Shown here: positions 18,797 to 27,784 of the stretch, in pieces
How the letters are laid out: each line of letters starts with the position of its first letter
Numbering within the stretch: the stretch's first letter is position 1
Source of the DNA: Erythrobacter sp.
GTDB lineage: Bacteria > Pseudomonadota > Alphaproteobacteria > Sphingomonadales > Sphingomonadaceae
Assembly: GCA_009993605.1 (NCBI GenBank)
Contig: JAACTB010000013.1
Coordinates: 147,783 to 211,782, forward strand
Direction: 5' to 3'
DNA length: 64,000 nucleotides
The notes under the pieces: generated by a model
What the model saw: the letters and a program-made list of their open reading frames with translations, nothing else
The model's database searches: none
What the model was told of the DNA's origin: nothing
Made by a program: the position numbers and the translations under genes

Positions 18797-19528
18797 GGGT
18801 GGGCGAAGAACCATAACAGGCCAGCGACGATCGCCACCGGCAGCATCCCGTCGACCCGATCGAACACGCCGCCATGGCCGGGGATCAAATTGGAGCTGTC
18901 CTTCATCCCCGCCTTGCGCTTGAACCAGCTTTCGAGAAAATCGCCCGCCTGGGCGACGATGGCCAAGCCGGCGCCGACCGCGAAGGCGCCCGCGCCCATC
19001 GGCGAAAAGGCGCGCTCGCCGACATTGGAAAAGAAGAAACCGAGCGAGACCAGGCCCGCGGCGACCATCCCGCCGCCGAGCCCGGCCCAGGTCTTGGACG
19101 GGCTGATGCGCGGCGCGATCTTCGGTCCGCCGATCGATCGCCCGCTGAAATAGGCGCCGGTATCGGTGGCGACAACGATCGCGATCACGCCGAGCACGAC
19201 CGGGATCGGCAGTTCGATCAACATGGCGGAAGCCGCTCCGACATACAGGATCGCGACCGCGCAGCCGAACAGCACCAGAGCCGTCGATGCGGCGCGCCCC
19301 GCGCGGCGGATCAGGCGCACCGCCTCGAACAGGCAGATCGCGGCGACGAGGATCACGAAGCCGTCGAACCATAGCCCGCCGAGCCAGAGCGCGGTGCCCG
19401 CCAGCGCGAGCATCACCACGGCGGAAGCCGCGCGTTTGGGCAGATCGCTGGTCCGCACCGACAAGGGCACGGCCATCGCCCGCATGGCGAGGGCCTTCAC
19501 CCTGTCGCGCTTGCGGTTTTCCGCGAGC

Positions 19529-19542
<14 letters not shown>
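18793..19542 (-). CDS. cdsA: Phosphatidate cytidylyltransferase
   Basis: This 249-residue membrane enzyme makes CDP-diacylglycerol from phosphatidic acid and CTP. It has about six to seven helices and the family signature region [12 protein letters not shown] followed by [19 protein letters not shown] and [18 protein letters not shown]-diacylglycerol is the substrate of PssA, encoded at 24702. The annotated ATG at 19542 overlaps the end of uppS by 14 bases. A later start at [10 protein letters not shown] would remove the overlap. Confidence 0.95.
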
Positions 19543-20215
<673 letters not shown>

Positions 20216-20239
20216 GAGAGGTCGCGCCGGTCGCAGTCG

Positions 20240-20797
20240 TCACTGCGTCAGGATTTCCTGTTCCTTCTTCGCGACCGCATCGTCGACCTCGCCGACATGC
20301 TTGTCGGTCATCTTCTGGACGTCGTCCTCGCTCCGCTTGCGGTCGTCCTCGGAGATTTCCTTCTTCTTCTCGTCGTCCTTCAGCGCTTCCATCCCGTCGC
20401 GGCGCACATTGCGGATGGCGATCTTGGCCTTTTCGCCATATTCGCCCGCCAGCTTGGCGAGATCCTTGCGCCGTTCCTCAGTCAGGTCGGGCATCGGCAG
20501 GCGCAGGGTCTGGCCGTCGACGATCGGGTTGAGGCCGAGATTGGACTTCGCGATCCCTTTTTCGACCGCCGTCACATTCGCCTTGTCCCACACCTGGACC
20601 GACAACATGCGCGGCTCGGGCGCGTTGACCGTCGCGACCTGCGACAGCGGCATCATCGCGCCATAGACTTCGACCACCACCGGATCGAGCAGGCTGGTGT
20701 TCGCGCGGCCCGTGCGCAGGCCGGAAAGATCGCCCTTCAGGCTCTCGACGGCGCCCTGCATACGGCGGTCGATGTCGGATTTGTCGTATTTGGCCAT
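20240..20797 (-). CDS. frr: Ribosome recycling factor
   Basis: This 185-residue protein shows the two-domain tRNA-mimic pattern of RRF. RTGRANTSLLDPVVVEVYG, LSVQVWDKANVTAVEKGI and LTEERRKDLAKLAGEYGEK are all present, and a long acidic and basic helix follows. RRF, with EF-G, splits post-termination ribosomes. The ATG at 20797 gives the normal N-terminus MAKYDKSDIDRRM; the longer frame enters the 15-base repeat region upstream. Confidence 0.97.
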   Translation of the reverse strand: MAKYDKSDIDRRMQGAVESLKGDLSGLRTGRANTSLLDPVVVEVYGAMMPLSQVATVNAPEPRMLSVQVWDKANVTAVEKGIAKSNLGLNPIVDGQTLRLPMPDLTEERRKDLAKLAGEYGEKAKIAIRNVRRDGMEALKDDEKKKEISEDDRKRSEDDVQKMTDKHVGEVDDAVAKKEQEILTQ

Positions 20798-20824
20798 GAT
20801 CGGCTTCCTCTGTTCTGTGACCTG

Positions 20825-20869
20825 GTCCGGTCTGATTGCGTCCGGTCTGATTGGGTCCGGTCTATTTGC
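20825..20869. repeat. Three tandem copies of a 15-base unit
   Basis: The unit GTCCGGTCTGATTGC occurs at 20825-20839, with one change at 20840-20854 and two or so changes at 20855-20869. The array fills most of the pyrH-frr gap, and its last copy covers the pyrH stop codon. A short slippage duplication is the simplest explanation. Confidence 0.8.
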
Positions 20870-21584
20870 GGTTCTCGACGATGGTCTGCACGCCTTCGCC
20901 CGAAAGCACGCGTGCAAGATTGCCCTTCTCGCGGATCGAGAAGACCACGATCGGAATATCGTTGTCGCGACAGAGCGCCACCGCGCTGGCGTCCATCACC
21001 TTGAGATTGTCTGCCAGGACCCGGTCGTAAGTTACTGTGTCGAAACGCTGCGCATCGGGGTCTTGTTTGGGATCGGCGCTGTAGACCCCGTCGACGCTGG
21101 TGCCCTTCAGCAGCGCATCGCAGCGCATTTCCGCTGCGCGCAGGGCCGCGCCGCTATCGGTGGTGAAATAGGGCGCGCCGACTCCGGCGGCGAAGATCAC
21201 GATCCGCCCTTTTTCCAGATGCCGCTCCGCCCGGCGACGGATCACCGGTTCGCACACCTGATCCATCTGGATCGCGGACTGCACCCGCGTCGGCACGCCG
21301 ATCTGTTCGAGCGCGTTCTGCATGGCGAGCGCGTTCATCACCGTGGCGAGCATCCCCATGTAGTCGGCCTGCGCGCGGTCCATCCCCCGCGCCGCGCCCG
21401 CCATGCCGCGAAAGATATTGCCGCCGCCGATGACGAGGCAGATTTCGAGCCCGGTCTCCTTGGCGCGCTTCACCTCTTCGGCGAGCTCCATGACGAAATC
21501 CGGGTCGATTCCGAACGGCCCGTCCCCCATCAGCACCTCGCCCGACAATTTCAGGAGGACGCGTTTCATCGGAGGCATGGGCAT
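20862..21584 (-). CDS. pyrH: Uridylate kinase
   Basis: UMP kinase phosphorylates UMP to UDP. The 240-residue amino acid kinase-fold protein carries [14 protein letters not shown], the glycine loop [10 protein letters not shown], and [20 protein letters not shown], all typical of hexameric bacterial PyrH. Two close starts are possible: ATG at 21584 (MPMPPMKRV) or ATG at 21569 (MKRVLL). The gene order tsf-pyrH-frr is conserved in bacteria, but here a PAS gene intervenes. Confidence 0.96.
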   Translation of the reverse strand: MPMPPMKRVLLKLSGEVLMGDGPFGIDPDFVMELAEEVKRAKETGLEICLVIGGGNIFRGMAGAARGMDRAQADYMGMLATVMNALAMQNALEQIGVPTRVQSAIQMDQVCEPVIRRRAERHLEKGRIVIFAAGVGAPYFTTDSGAALRAAEMRCDALLKGTSVDGVYSADPKQDPDAQRFDTVTYDRVLADNLKVMDASAVALCRDNDIPIVVFSIREKGNLARVLSGEGVQTIVENRK

Positions 21585-21708
21585 CGGTGCGGCAATCTCG
21601 TCAAGCTGTTGGGACGAGGTTCCTTAACCGCGAAGCCCTTCATGCGCAAAGGGGAATGGGCCATGGAGGGGTGACGGGCCCAGCGGCCTGTCGGCAGACG
21701 CCGGAGTG

Positions 21709-22146
21709 TCAGGCAGACCCGATTTCGCGCGAGGTCGCTAGCACCGAAACCACCGGCCCGTCGCGCGCGATCATCGGCTTCAGATTCACCGACCAGTTGC
21801 GCGGAGTGCCCTTGGCTGTCGGGCAGAAAGCCTGAAACACCACCGTGCGCCCACCGAGGGCGGAGCGAAAATTGGCTTCCACCGTAGCCTGGGAATGATC
21901 GGGCCAGAGATGCCACCACAATTGGCCCAAAACCTTTTCGGGTTCGTCGATCTCCATCGCATCGAGACCGTTGCAGTTCATGAAATCGAGCGTGCCGTCG
22001 ACGCTCAAAATCTTTACGCAATCGGGGCTTTGTTCGAGGAGGCAGAGCGCCAGATCGCTGCTGTCCAGGCCCACCTGAGAGACGACTTCGAGCGACCGCG
22101 CATCGCCCGAGGAATGGATGTGATATGATTGGTTCTGGCCTGACAT
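21709..22146 (-). CDS. Single PAS-domain protein
   Basis: This 145-residue protein is almost entirely one PAS domain. LLEQSPDCVKILSVDGTLDFMNCNG is the typical start, ending with NWSVNLKPMIARDGPVVSVLATSRE. No kinase, cyclase or DNA-binding output domain is attached, and no TM helix is seen. Such lone PAS proteins may act as adaptors or ligand sensors for a partner in trans. It lies between tsf and pyrH on the same strand, after a tsf terminator, so it probably has its own promoter. The ligand is unknown. Confidence 0.82.
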   Translation of the reverse strand: MSGQNQSYHIHSSGDARSLEVVSQVGLDSSDLALCLLEQSPDCVKILSVDGTLDFMNCNGLDAMEIDEPEKVLGQLWWHLWPDHSQATVEANFRSALGGRTVVFQAFCPTAKGTPRNWSVNLKPMIARDGPVVSVLATSREIGSA

Positions 22147-22259
22147 TCTTCCCCCTTCCCGATCGATTCATCCGGTTTTGGAAAGTCGGCATTTTGCTCG
22201 CAGAGCGGTAAAAATTCTTTTAAATCACAGGCTCACGCGTCGCCGGTGCGCAAACGAGA

Positions 22260-22298
22260 ACGGCCGCCGAACCCCGTCTTGCTGGGTCCGGCGGCCGT
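22260..22298 (-). terminator. tsf terminator
   Basis: A perfect 10-base-pair stem is formed by ACGGCCGCCG (22260-22269) and CGGCGGCCGT (22289-22298). Read on the minus strand it follows the tsf stop by about 22 bases and is followed by TCTCGTTTG, a weak T tract. Confidence 0.6.
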
Positions 22299-22320
22299 CC
22301 GCATTCTGTATTCGGAAGGA

Positions 22321-23247
22321 TCAGCCCTTTACCGCCGCCGCGACTTCCGCCGCGAAATCGGTCTCTTCCTTCTCGATGCCTTCGCCCAGCTGGAAGCGGA
22401 CATAGTCGACCAGTTCGATCGGCTTGCCCGCATCCTTGCCCGCCTTGGCGACGACTTCGGAGATCGGGGTCTTGTTGTCCATCACGAACAGCTGGCTGAG
22501 AAGCGCGTTTTCCTTGGCGAACTTGGCCACGGCGCCTTCGACCATCTTGTCCTGCACGTTTTCGGGCTTGCCGCTTTCCGCCGCCTTTTCCTTGGCGATG
22601 GCGCGCTCGCGCTCGATCAGGTCGGCGTCGAGACCGTCGGCATTCAGCGCCTGCGGGAAGGCCGCGGCGATGTGCATGGCGATCTGCTTGCCGAGCGCTT
22701 CCAGCGTATCCTTGTCCGCCTCGCTCTCGAGCGCGACGAGAACGCCGATCTTGCCGAGGTTCGGCGCGACCGCGTTGTGCATGTAGGGCACGACGACGCC
22801 GTTATTGACCGAAACGGTCTTCATGCGGCGGATCTGCTGGTTTTCGCCGATGGTGGCGACATTGTCGGTCAGCTTGTCGGAAACGGTGCCGCCGGTGGGA
22901 TAGTCCTTGGCCTTCAGCGCTTCGACATCGTCGCTGTCGGCGGTGATCGCGACATCGGTGACCGAGCGGACGAAATCCTGGAACCGGTCGTTCTTGGCGA
23001 CGAAGTCGGTTTCCGAGTTCACTTCGACGGCAACGCCCTTGGTGCCTTCGACAGCGACGCCGATCAGGCCCTCGGCCGCGGTGCGGCTGGACTTCTTCTG
23101 AGCGGTGGCAAGGCCCTTGGCACGCAGCGCGTCGACTGCGGCTTCCAGATCGCCATCGGTTTCGACGAGCGCCTTCTTGGCATCCATCATGCCCGCGCCG
23201 GTGCGTTCGCGCAGCGCCTTGATATCGGCGGTGGTGAAATTCGCCAT
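22321..23247 (-). CDS. tsf: Elongation factor Ts
   Basis: EF-Ts is the nucleotide exchange factor for EF-Tu. The 308-residue protein has the N-terminal UBA-like domain with [13 protein letters not shown] at about 15-27. The core region [19 protein letters not shown] then contains the TDFVAKN motif that contacts EF-Tu. The ATG at 23247 gives the standard [17 protein letters not shown] start. It follows rpsB across a 109-base gap that contains a strong hairpin. Confidence 0.98.
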   Translation of the reverse strand: MANFTTADIKALRERTGAGMMDAKKALVETDGDLEAAVDALRAKGLATAQKKSSRTAAEGLIGVAVEGTKGVAVEVNSETDFVAKNDRFQDFVRSVTDVAITADSDDVEALKAKDYPTGGTVSDKLTDNVATIGENQQIRRMKTVSVNNGVVVPYMHNAVAPNLGKIGVLVALESEADKDTLEALGKQIAMHIAAAFPQALNADGLDADLIERERAIAKEKAAESGKPENVQDKMVEGAVAKFAKENALLSQLFVMDNKTPISEVVAKAGKDAGKPIELVDYVRFQLGEGIEKEETDFAAEVAAAVKG

Positions 23248-23275
23248 GTTCGTATTCCTTTTGAATAAAGGTGCG

Positions 23276-23307
23276 GCGCCGGACTGCCGCGAGGGGCGGT
23301 CCGGCGC
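23276..23307 (-). promoter_or_regulatory. Hairpin between rpsB and tsf
   Basis: GCGCCGGAC at 23276-23284 pairs perfectly with GTCCGGCGC at 23299-23307, and further pairs are possible inside. On the minus strand it lies in the rpsB-tsf spacer without a U-rich tail directly after it. It is more likely an attenuator, partial terminator or processing site than a full stop. Confidence 0.5.
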
Positions 23308-23356
23308 ATGGAGATGTTCGGTTACGCGGGCATGACGCCTGCGCGACCGGGCTGGA

Positions 23357-24106
23357 TCAGGCCGCGGCCTCGGCCGGCGGGCTGTCCATCGCGCCGACAT
23401 CCCGGCCCGAATCCTGCACGCCCGCGCCCTTGCCCGAACGCGCCGCATCGGCGATCGCGTCGCAATAGAGGCGCACGGCGCGGCTGGCGTCGTCATTGCC
23501 GGGGATCGGGAAGGCGATGCCCGAAGGATCGGTGTTGGTGTCGAGCACCGCAACCACCGGAATGCCGAGCACGTTGGCTTCCTTGATCGCGAGATCTTCC
23601 TTGTTCGCGTCGATCACGAACATCACGTCGGGAATGCCGCCCATGTCGCGTATGCCGCCCAGCGACATCTCGAGCTTGTCGCGCTTGCGCGTCAGGTTGA
23701 GCACTTCCTTCTTGGTCAGGCCGCTGGTGTCGCCGGCGAGCTGTTCCTCGAGCGACTTCAATTCCTTGATCGAACCCGAGATCGTCTTCCAGTTGGTGAG
23801 CATGCCGCCCAGCCAGCGATGGTTGACGAAATGCTGGCCCGAAGAAAGCGCGGCTTCGCGAATCGCATCCTGCGCCTGGCGCTTCGTCCCGACGAACAGC
23901 ACCTTGCCGCCCGAACGCGCGGTCTGCTGCACGAAATCGAGCGCGCGCTCGAACAGCGGCACGGTCTGCGACAGGTCGATGATGTGGATGCCGTTGCGCG
24001 CGCCGAAGATATACGGCTTCATGCGCGGGTTCCAACGGTGGGTCTGGTGGCCGAAATGCGCGCCGGCCTCGATCAATTGCTGCATCGTGACGGTAGGAGC
24101 CGTCAT
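23357..24106 (-). CDS. rpsB: 30S ribosomal protein S2
   Basis: This 249-residue S2 protein carries the family signatures [19 protein letters not shown] near the start and [19 protein letters not shown] in the core. The final 30 residues form an Ala-rich disordered tail ([21 protein letters not shown] region). It heads the rpsB-tsf unit. The 363-base upstream region is shared with a divergent small gene and probably carries the rpsB leader and promoter. Confidence 0.98.
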   Translation of the reverse strand: MTAPTVTMQQLIEAGAHFGHQTHRWNPRMKPYIFGARNGIHIIDLSQTVPLFERALDFVQQTARSGGKVLFVGTKRQAQDAIREAALSSGQHFVNHRWLGGMLTNWKTISGSIKELKSLEEQLAGDTSGLTKKEVLNLTRKRDKLEMSLGGIRDMGGIPDVMFVIDANKEDLAIKEANVLGIPVVAVLDTNTDPSGIAFPIPGNDDASRAVRLYCDAIADAARSGKGAGVQDSGRDVGAMDSPPAEAAA

Positions 24107-24469
24107 AATAGAATTCCTTTCCGGTTGTGCCTCTGGAAAGCTGGAAACCCAATGCGGTCATTCCCGCGACGGGCACCGGTATGTGCGCCTTCCATGTGGA
24201 TTTTGTCCGTTCCGGGTCAGGCGATTAAAGCCTGTGCCGGGACGAACGGGCGCCACTTAGCGCGGGTTCACGCGAAAATCCAGCCTCGAAATGTCGCCAA
24301 AAATGCTCCGCCCGTCGCAAAAACGACTTGACTGGTTGGAACAAATAGAGAACAAGGGCTCAACGCTGGAACTCCAGCGGACATTCGGTGTTTTCCACAT
24401 ATCGTCCACAGGCTGTCAAGCGGTCTGTCGACAGCCCCGATCAACAGTGGGGTCTTTCGGAAAGATAGT
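24107..24469. other. Divergent intergenic region rpsB / small membrane protein
   Basis: These 363 bases hold the rpsB leader (reading left) and the upstream region of the 24470 gene (reading right). A GAAC-N7-GAAC direct repeat lies at 24339-24353, with a TTGACT -35-like hexamer just upstream at 24328-24333. A near DnaA-box sequence (TTTTCCACA) lies at about 24391. No ORF with family character is visible in either strand here. Confidence 0.6.
24339..24353. promoter_or_regulatory. Candidate LexA (SOS) box
   Basis: The sequence GAACAAATAGAGAAC is an exact GAAC-N7-GAAC direct repeat, the alphaproteobacterial LexA operator form (GTTC-N7-GTTC on the other strand). It sits six bases after a TTGACT hexamer oriented toward the 24470 gene, where bound LexA would cover the promoter. 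No convincing -10 hexamer was found. The eight fixed bases alone are expected about twice by chance in 64 kb on both strands, so the location is what makes it notable. Confidence 0.55.
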
Positions 24470-24721
24470 ATGATGTTCGCACACGCTCTCATCGCCGCCC
24501 TCTCCCTCCTGGCTCTGGCCAGCGCTGCCGTCCTGGCCGATAGCGGACTGCGTTGGTGGTCCGCCTTCGGCCGGTTGCGTGGCGAATTGAAGGCATCGCG
24601 GATCGTAGAAGAGCAGGTCCGGGCAGTGACCCGCGCCAGGCTGCGGCCCTCGTTTGTGGCGAGCCGCTCGGCAACTACCCGCAAGTCGGCGGGCGTTCCT
24701 GTTACCCGCGCTGTCGCCTGA
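24470..24721 (+). CDS. Small single-helix membrane protein, unrecognised
   Basis: This 83-residue protein has one hydrophobic segment (about 4-23, AHALIAALSLLALASAAVLA) followed by a strongly basic tail rich in Arg (SGLRWWSAFGRLRGELKASR). By the positive-inside rule the tail should be cytoplasmic. No family is recognised. A GGAAAG lies about eight bases before the tandem ATG pair at 24470 and 24473. The candidate LexA box at 24339 suggests DNA-damage control. SOS-induced small membrane proteins such as Caulobacter SidA block cell division, but a similar role here is only a hypothesis. The 3' end overlaps convergent pssA by 20 bases. Confidence 0.65.
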   Translation: MMFAHALIAALSLLALASAAVLADSGLRWWSAFGRLRGELKASRIVEEQVRAVTRARLRPSFVASRSATTRKSAGVPVTRAVA

Positions 24722-25520
24722 TTCGAGCGTAACGCAGCCACCCATACGGCAGCAGCGCGAGATAGATCGCGCAGATACCCACCAGCGTCCACCACGGCTC
24801 CAGCAGCAGGGCTGCGAAGAACAGGCCTGCGAACGCCAGCAATTCGAGCCGCACGCTGCGGCGCGGCCGCAGCGATGTCCAGCTGAGCGTGGCCAAATTC
24901 GAGATCATCAGCGCTGCGATCAGTGCGACCCATGGTCCGACCAGATAGGGCGAGCGGAACAACGCCTCACCCGTGGCGATCCACAGATAGAACGGCAGAA
25001 ACACGAGCCCCGCCCCGACCGGCGCGGGAATGCCCGTCAGAAACCCGAGCGATTTGTGCGGTTGGACGTCGGTATCGATCTGCGCGTTGAAGCGCGCGAG
25101 GCGTAGGGCGCAGCAGACCGCGAAAGCCAGCGCCGCGAACCAGCCGAAGCGTGGCAGATCCTGTAGCGACCAGAGATATACGATGATCGCGGGCGCCGTT
25201 CCGAAGGACAGCGAATCGGCTAGGCTGTCCAGCTCGGCCCCGAACCGCGATTGCGCGTTCAACAACCGCGCTATGCGCCCATCGATACCGTCGAGCACGC
25301 CGGCGAAGATGATCGCCATCACCGCGAAGCCCCAATCCCCGCCGATAGCGAAGCGCACCCCCGTAAGCCCCGAACACAGCGCCGCAGCAGTGATCGCGTT
25401 CGGCAGCAGGGCCCGCAGCGACAGGCCCTTGCGCACCGGCACCGGGGCGGCATCGAACGGCTCGTCTTCGGTCGCCTTGGGGCCGAGACGAGGACGGTCT
25501 TCGGGAGAGGGAGCGGTCAT
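24702..25520 (-). CDS. pssA: CDP-diacylglycerol--serine O-phosphatidyltransferase
   Basis: PssA makes phosphatidylserine from CDP-diacylglycerol and serine. The 272-residue membrane protein contains a perfect CDP-alcohol phosphotransferase motif: [10 protein letters not shown], then G and two spaced Asp residues in [11 protein letters not shown]. About seven to eight helices follow an N-terminal soluble stretch. The ATG at 25520 overlaps the psd stop (ATGA). Psd, encoded upstream, decarboxylates the product to phosphatidylethanolamine, so the pair forms a complete PE branch. Confidence 0.96.
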   Translation of the reverse strand: MTAPSPEDRPRLGPKATEDEPFDAAPVPVRKGLSLRALLPNAITAAALCSGLTGVRFAIGGDWGFAVMAIIFAGVLDGIDGRIARLLNAQSRFGAELDSLADSLSFGTAPAIIVYLWSLQDLPRFGWFAALAFAVCCALRLARFNAQIDTDVQPHKSLGFLTGIPAPVGAGLVFLPFYLWIATGEALFRSPYLVGPWVALIAALMISNLATLSWTSLRPRRSVRLELLAFAGLFFAALLLEPWWTLVGICAIYLALLPYGWLRYARIRRQRG

Positions 25521-26269
25521 TGTGCAATTCCTTCGATCAGCTTGCGAGTGCCGATCTCGCCGAGCACCGTTTCGCCGGCGATGACGCGCTGGCCCAGGAG
25601 AACCTTCGAATCGGTGCCTGCGGGCAGATACACATCCACCCGGCTTCCGAAGCGGATCAGGCCGACCCGCTGTCCCACGCCCAGCGTATCGCCGACTTTT
25701 ACGAAAGGCACGATGCGCCGCGCGACCAGGCCTGCGATCTGAGTAAATCCGATCCGCACCCCGTCGGCACGCTCGATCATGATATGCTGGCGTTCGTTCT
25801 CTTCGCTGGCCTTGTCGAGATCGGCATTGAGGAACCGGCCCGGCAGATACACCAGACGCCGCACAACGCCGCCGATCGGGGCGCGATTGATGTGGACGTC
25901 GAACACGCTCATGAAGATCGAAACGCGTGTCACCGACCCTGCCGACAGGCCCGCGATCCCGCTGCCGTCGTCGATCTGCAATTCTTCCGGCGGCTCGACC
26001 TCGGCAATCAGCGTGACGAGCCCGTCGGCCGGCGAGACGATCGCATTCTCGCTCTGCGGCACGACCCGCTCGGGATCGCGGAAGAAGGCGAAGACCCCGG
26101 CGGAAAGCGCCAGCAACGGCCAGCCGATCAGATCCCAGTCCAGCAGCAACAGAAAGATCAGGCTGATGCCGAGGGCGATCAGTCCGAATTTGCGCCCTTC
26201 GGGATGGATCGAGGGCAAGGACCAACTGGCATCGCCCCGCCCGTGATTGTCTAGCAGTTCACCTGGCAT
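25517..26269 (-). CDS. psd: Phosphatidylserine decarboxylase proenzyme (short form)
   Basis: This 250-residue short-type PSD converts phosphatidylserine to phosphatidylethanolamine with a pyruvoyl cofactor made by self-cleavage. The maturation site is GS within [12 protein letters not shown] near residue 207, in the form used by the small Psd subfamily instead of LGST. Other marks are [17 protein letters not shown] and [16 protein letters not shown]. Two hydrophobic segments at about 28-62 anchor it to the membrane. It is translationally coupled to pssA. Confidence 0.95.
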   Translation of the reverse strand: MPGELLDNHGRGDASWSLPSIHPEGRKFGLIALGISLIFLLLLDWDLIGWPLLALSAGVFAFFRDPERVVPQSENAIVSPADGLVTLIAEVEPPEELQIDDGSGIAGLSAGSVTRVSIFMSVFDVHINRAPIGGVVRRLVYLPGRFLNADLDKASEENERQHIMIERADGVRIGFTQIAGLVARRIVPFVKVGDTLGVGQRVGLIRFGSRVDVYLPAGTDSKVLLGQRVIAGETVLGEIGTRKLIEGIAQ

Positions 26270-26318
26270 AGACCGCGTCTAGAGCCGCACGGCGCACCCG
26301 GCAAGCGTCGGAGAGGCC

Positions 26319-27458
26319 TCATCCCACCTTGCGGACGAACACGGTCCCAGCGGAATAGCCCGCGCCGAAGCTACAGATCAGCCCACTGTCTCCGCTTTCG
26401 AGGTCGTCATTGTTCAGGTGAAACGCGATGATCGACCCAGCACTGGACGTATTCCCATAGGTGTCGAGCACGGTCGGGCTTTCATCCTCGCTCGCCTCGT
26501 GGCCGAGCACGCGCTGGGCGATCAAGCGATTCATCCCGGCATTGGCCTGATGCAGCCAGAGGCGCCGCAGCCCTTGCGGATCGATGTCCAACCGCTCCGC
26601 TTCGGCCACGATCATCTCGGCGACCATCGGGACGACCTCCTTGAAGACCTTGCGTCCTTCCTGGACGAACAATTTGTCCGCCTCGTTCGTATCGTCAGGC
26701 GTCGCGCGATTGAGGAAGCCGAAATTGTTGCGGATATTGTTGGAGAATACCGTCTTCAGCCGCGTGCCCAGAATGTCCCAATGGCTGGCGGGCGCGATGC
26801 CGGTGTCCTCGACCAGGACCGCCGTGGCGACATCGCCGAAGATGAAATGACTGTCCCGGTCGCGCCAGTTGAGATGCCCGCTGGTGATTTCCGGGCTAAC
26901 GACCAGCACGCTCTTCGCATTGCCCGCGCGGATATAATCCGCCGCCGTCTGGATCCCGAAGGTGGCCGACGAGCAGGCGACATTCATGTCGAAAGCAAAC
27001 CCGTCGATCCCCAGCGCCTGCTGGATCTCGATTGCCATCGCCGGATAGGGCCGCTCCATGTTCGACGCCGCGCACAGCACCGCGTCGACATCGCCGGGAT
27101 CGCGCCCCGTCCGCTCGAGCGCCTGGCGACACGCCGCAACGCCGATTTCCGCCATCATCGACAGATCGTCGTTCCCGCGCGCACCCCAGCGCGGCGCCAT
27201 CGTCTCAGGGTCGAGCACCGGCTCTTTCGCCATGACATGGCGGGCCTTGATGCCGCTGGCCTTCTCGATGAATTCGACCGAACTGTGCTGGAGAGCGTCC
27301 CTCTCGCCTGCCGCGATCGCTTCGGCGTGTGCGGTGTTGTGCCGCTCGACGAAGGCATTGAAGCTTTCGACCAGCTCGGCGTTCGAGATGCTGTGTTCAG
27401 GCGTGAACAATCCGGTGGCGGAAATGACCGGATGATGGGTCGCGTTGGAGTGAGTCAT
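26319..27458 (-). CDS. Beta-ketoacyl-ACP synthase III-like protein, long subfamily
   Basis: This 379-residue thiolase-fold condensing enzyme has the FabH triad: Cys in NVACSSATFGIQ, His in WLHQANAGMNRLI and Asn in YGNTSSAGSI. It is about 60 residues longer than FabH of the core fatty acid pathway. It resembles the longer FabH-like group that includes Pseudomonas PA3286, which condenses acyl-CoA from beta-oxidation with malonyl-ACP. The exact acyl donor is not visible. It stands alone between psd and tRNA-Tyr. Confidence 0.87.
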   Translation of the reverse strand: MTHSNATHHPVISATGLFTPEHSISNAELVESFNAFVERHNTAHAEAIAAGERDALQHSSVEFIEKASGIKARHVMAKEPVLDPETMAPRWGARGNDDLSMMAEIGVAACRQALERTGRDPGDVDAVLCAASNMERPYPAMAIEIQQALGIDGFAFDMNVACSSATFGIQTAADYIRAGNAKSVLVVSPEITSGHLNWRDRDSHFIFGDVATAVLVEDTGIAPASHWDILGTRLKTVFSNNIRNNFGFLNRATPDDTNEADKLFVQEGRKVFKEVVPMVAEMIVAEAERLDIDPQGLRRLWLHQANAGMNRLIAQRVLGHEASEDESPTVLDTYGNTSSAGSIIAFHLNNDDLESGDSGLICSFGAGYSAGTVFVRKVG

Positions 27459-27557
27459 CGCGTCCGGTTAGGCCTCGCGCCTCCCCCGGGCAAGACCGAC
27501 GTCATCGGGACTGCCGTCCAGCCGAAAGCACAGCGAAGCGGGAGATCGGGAGAAAAC

Positions 27558-27643
27558 TGGTGGACAGGGCTGGATTCGAACCAGCGTACGCTTGCGCGGG
27601 CAGATTTACAGTCTGCTGCCTTTAACCACTCGGCCACCTGTCC
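27558..27643 (-). tRNA. tRNA-Tyr (GTA)
   Basis: On the minus strand the acceptor GGACAGG pairs with CCTGTCC, followed by A and encoded CCA at 27558-27560. The anticodon arm CAGACTGTAAATCTG carries GTA. A long variable arm and the T arm GGTTCGAATCC are present. The class II shape with GTA identifies tRNA-Tyr. Confidence 0.96.
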
Positions 27644-27784
27644 ATCGGCTTGCCGATATCGCGCGAAACGCGACGGGCTTCGGCGGGCTGAGCCGCCGGG
27701 AGGCGCCCCTTTGGCGAAGCGGCGCTTGCCTGTCAATGGGGCCGCTGGCACAGGGCCTGCCAAGACATGGAAGGATTACCCGCA

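Noticed and set aside
24268..24933. A 221-residue minus-strand frame over the 24470 gene
   Set aside because: It overlaps pssA and the intergenic region, lacks domain character, and is Arg- and Ala-rich like a shadow. The plus-strand 83-residue frame has a membrane helix and a Shine-Dalgarno-like site.
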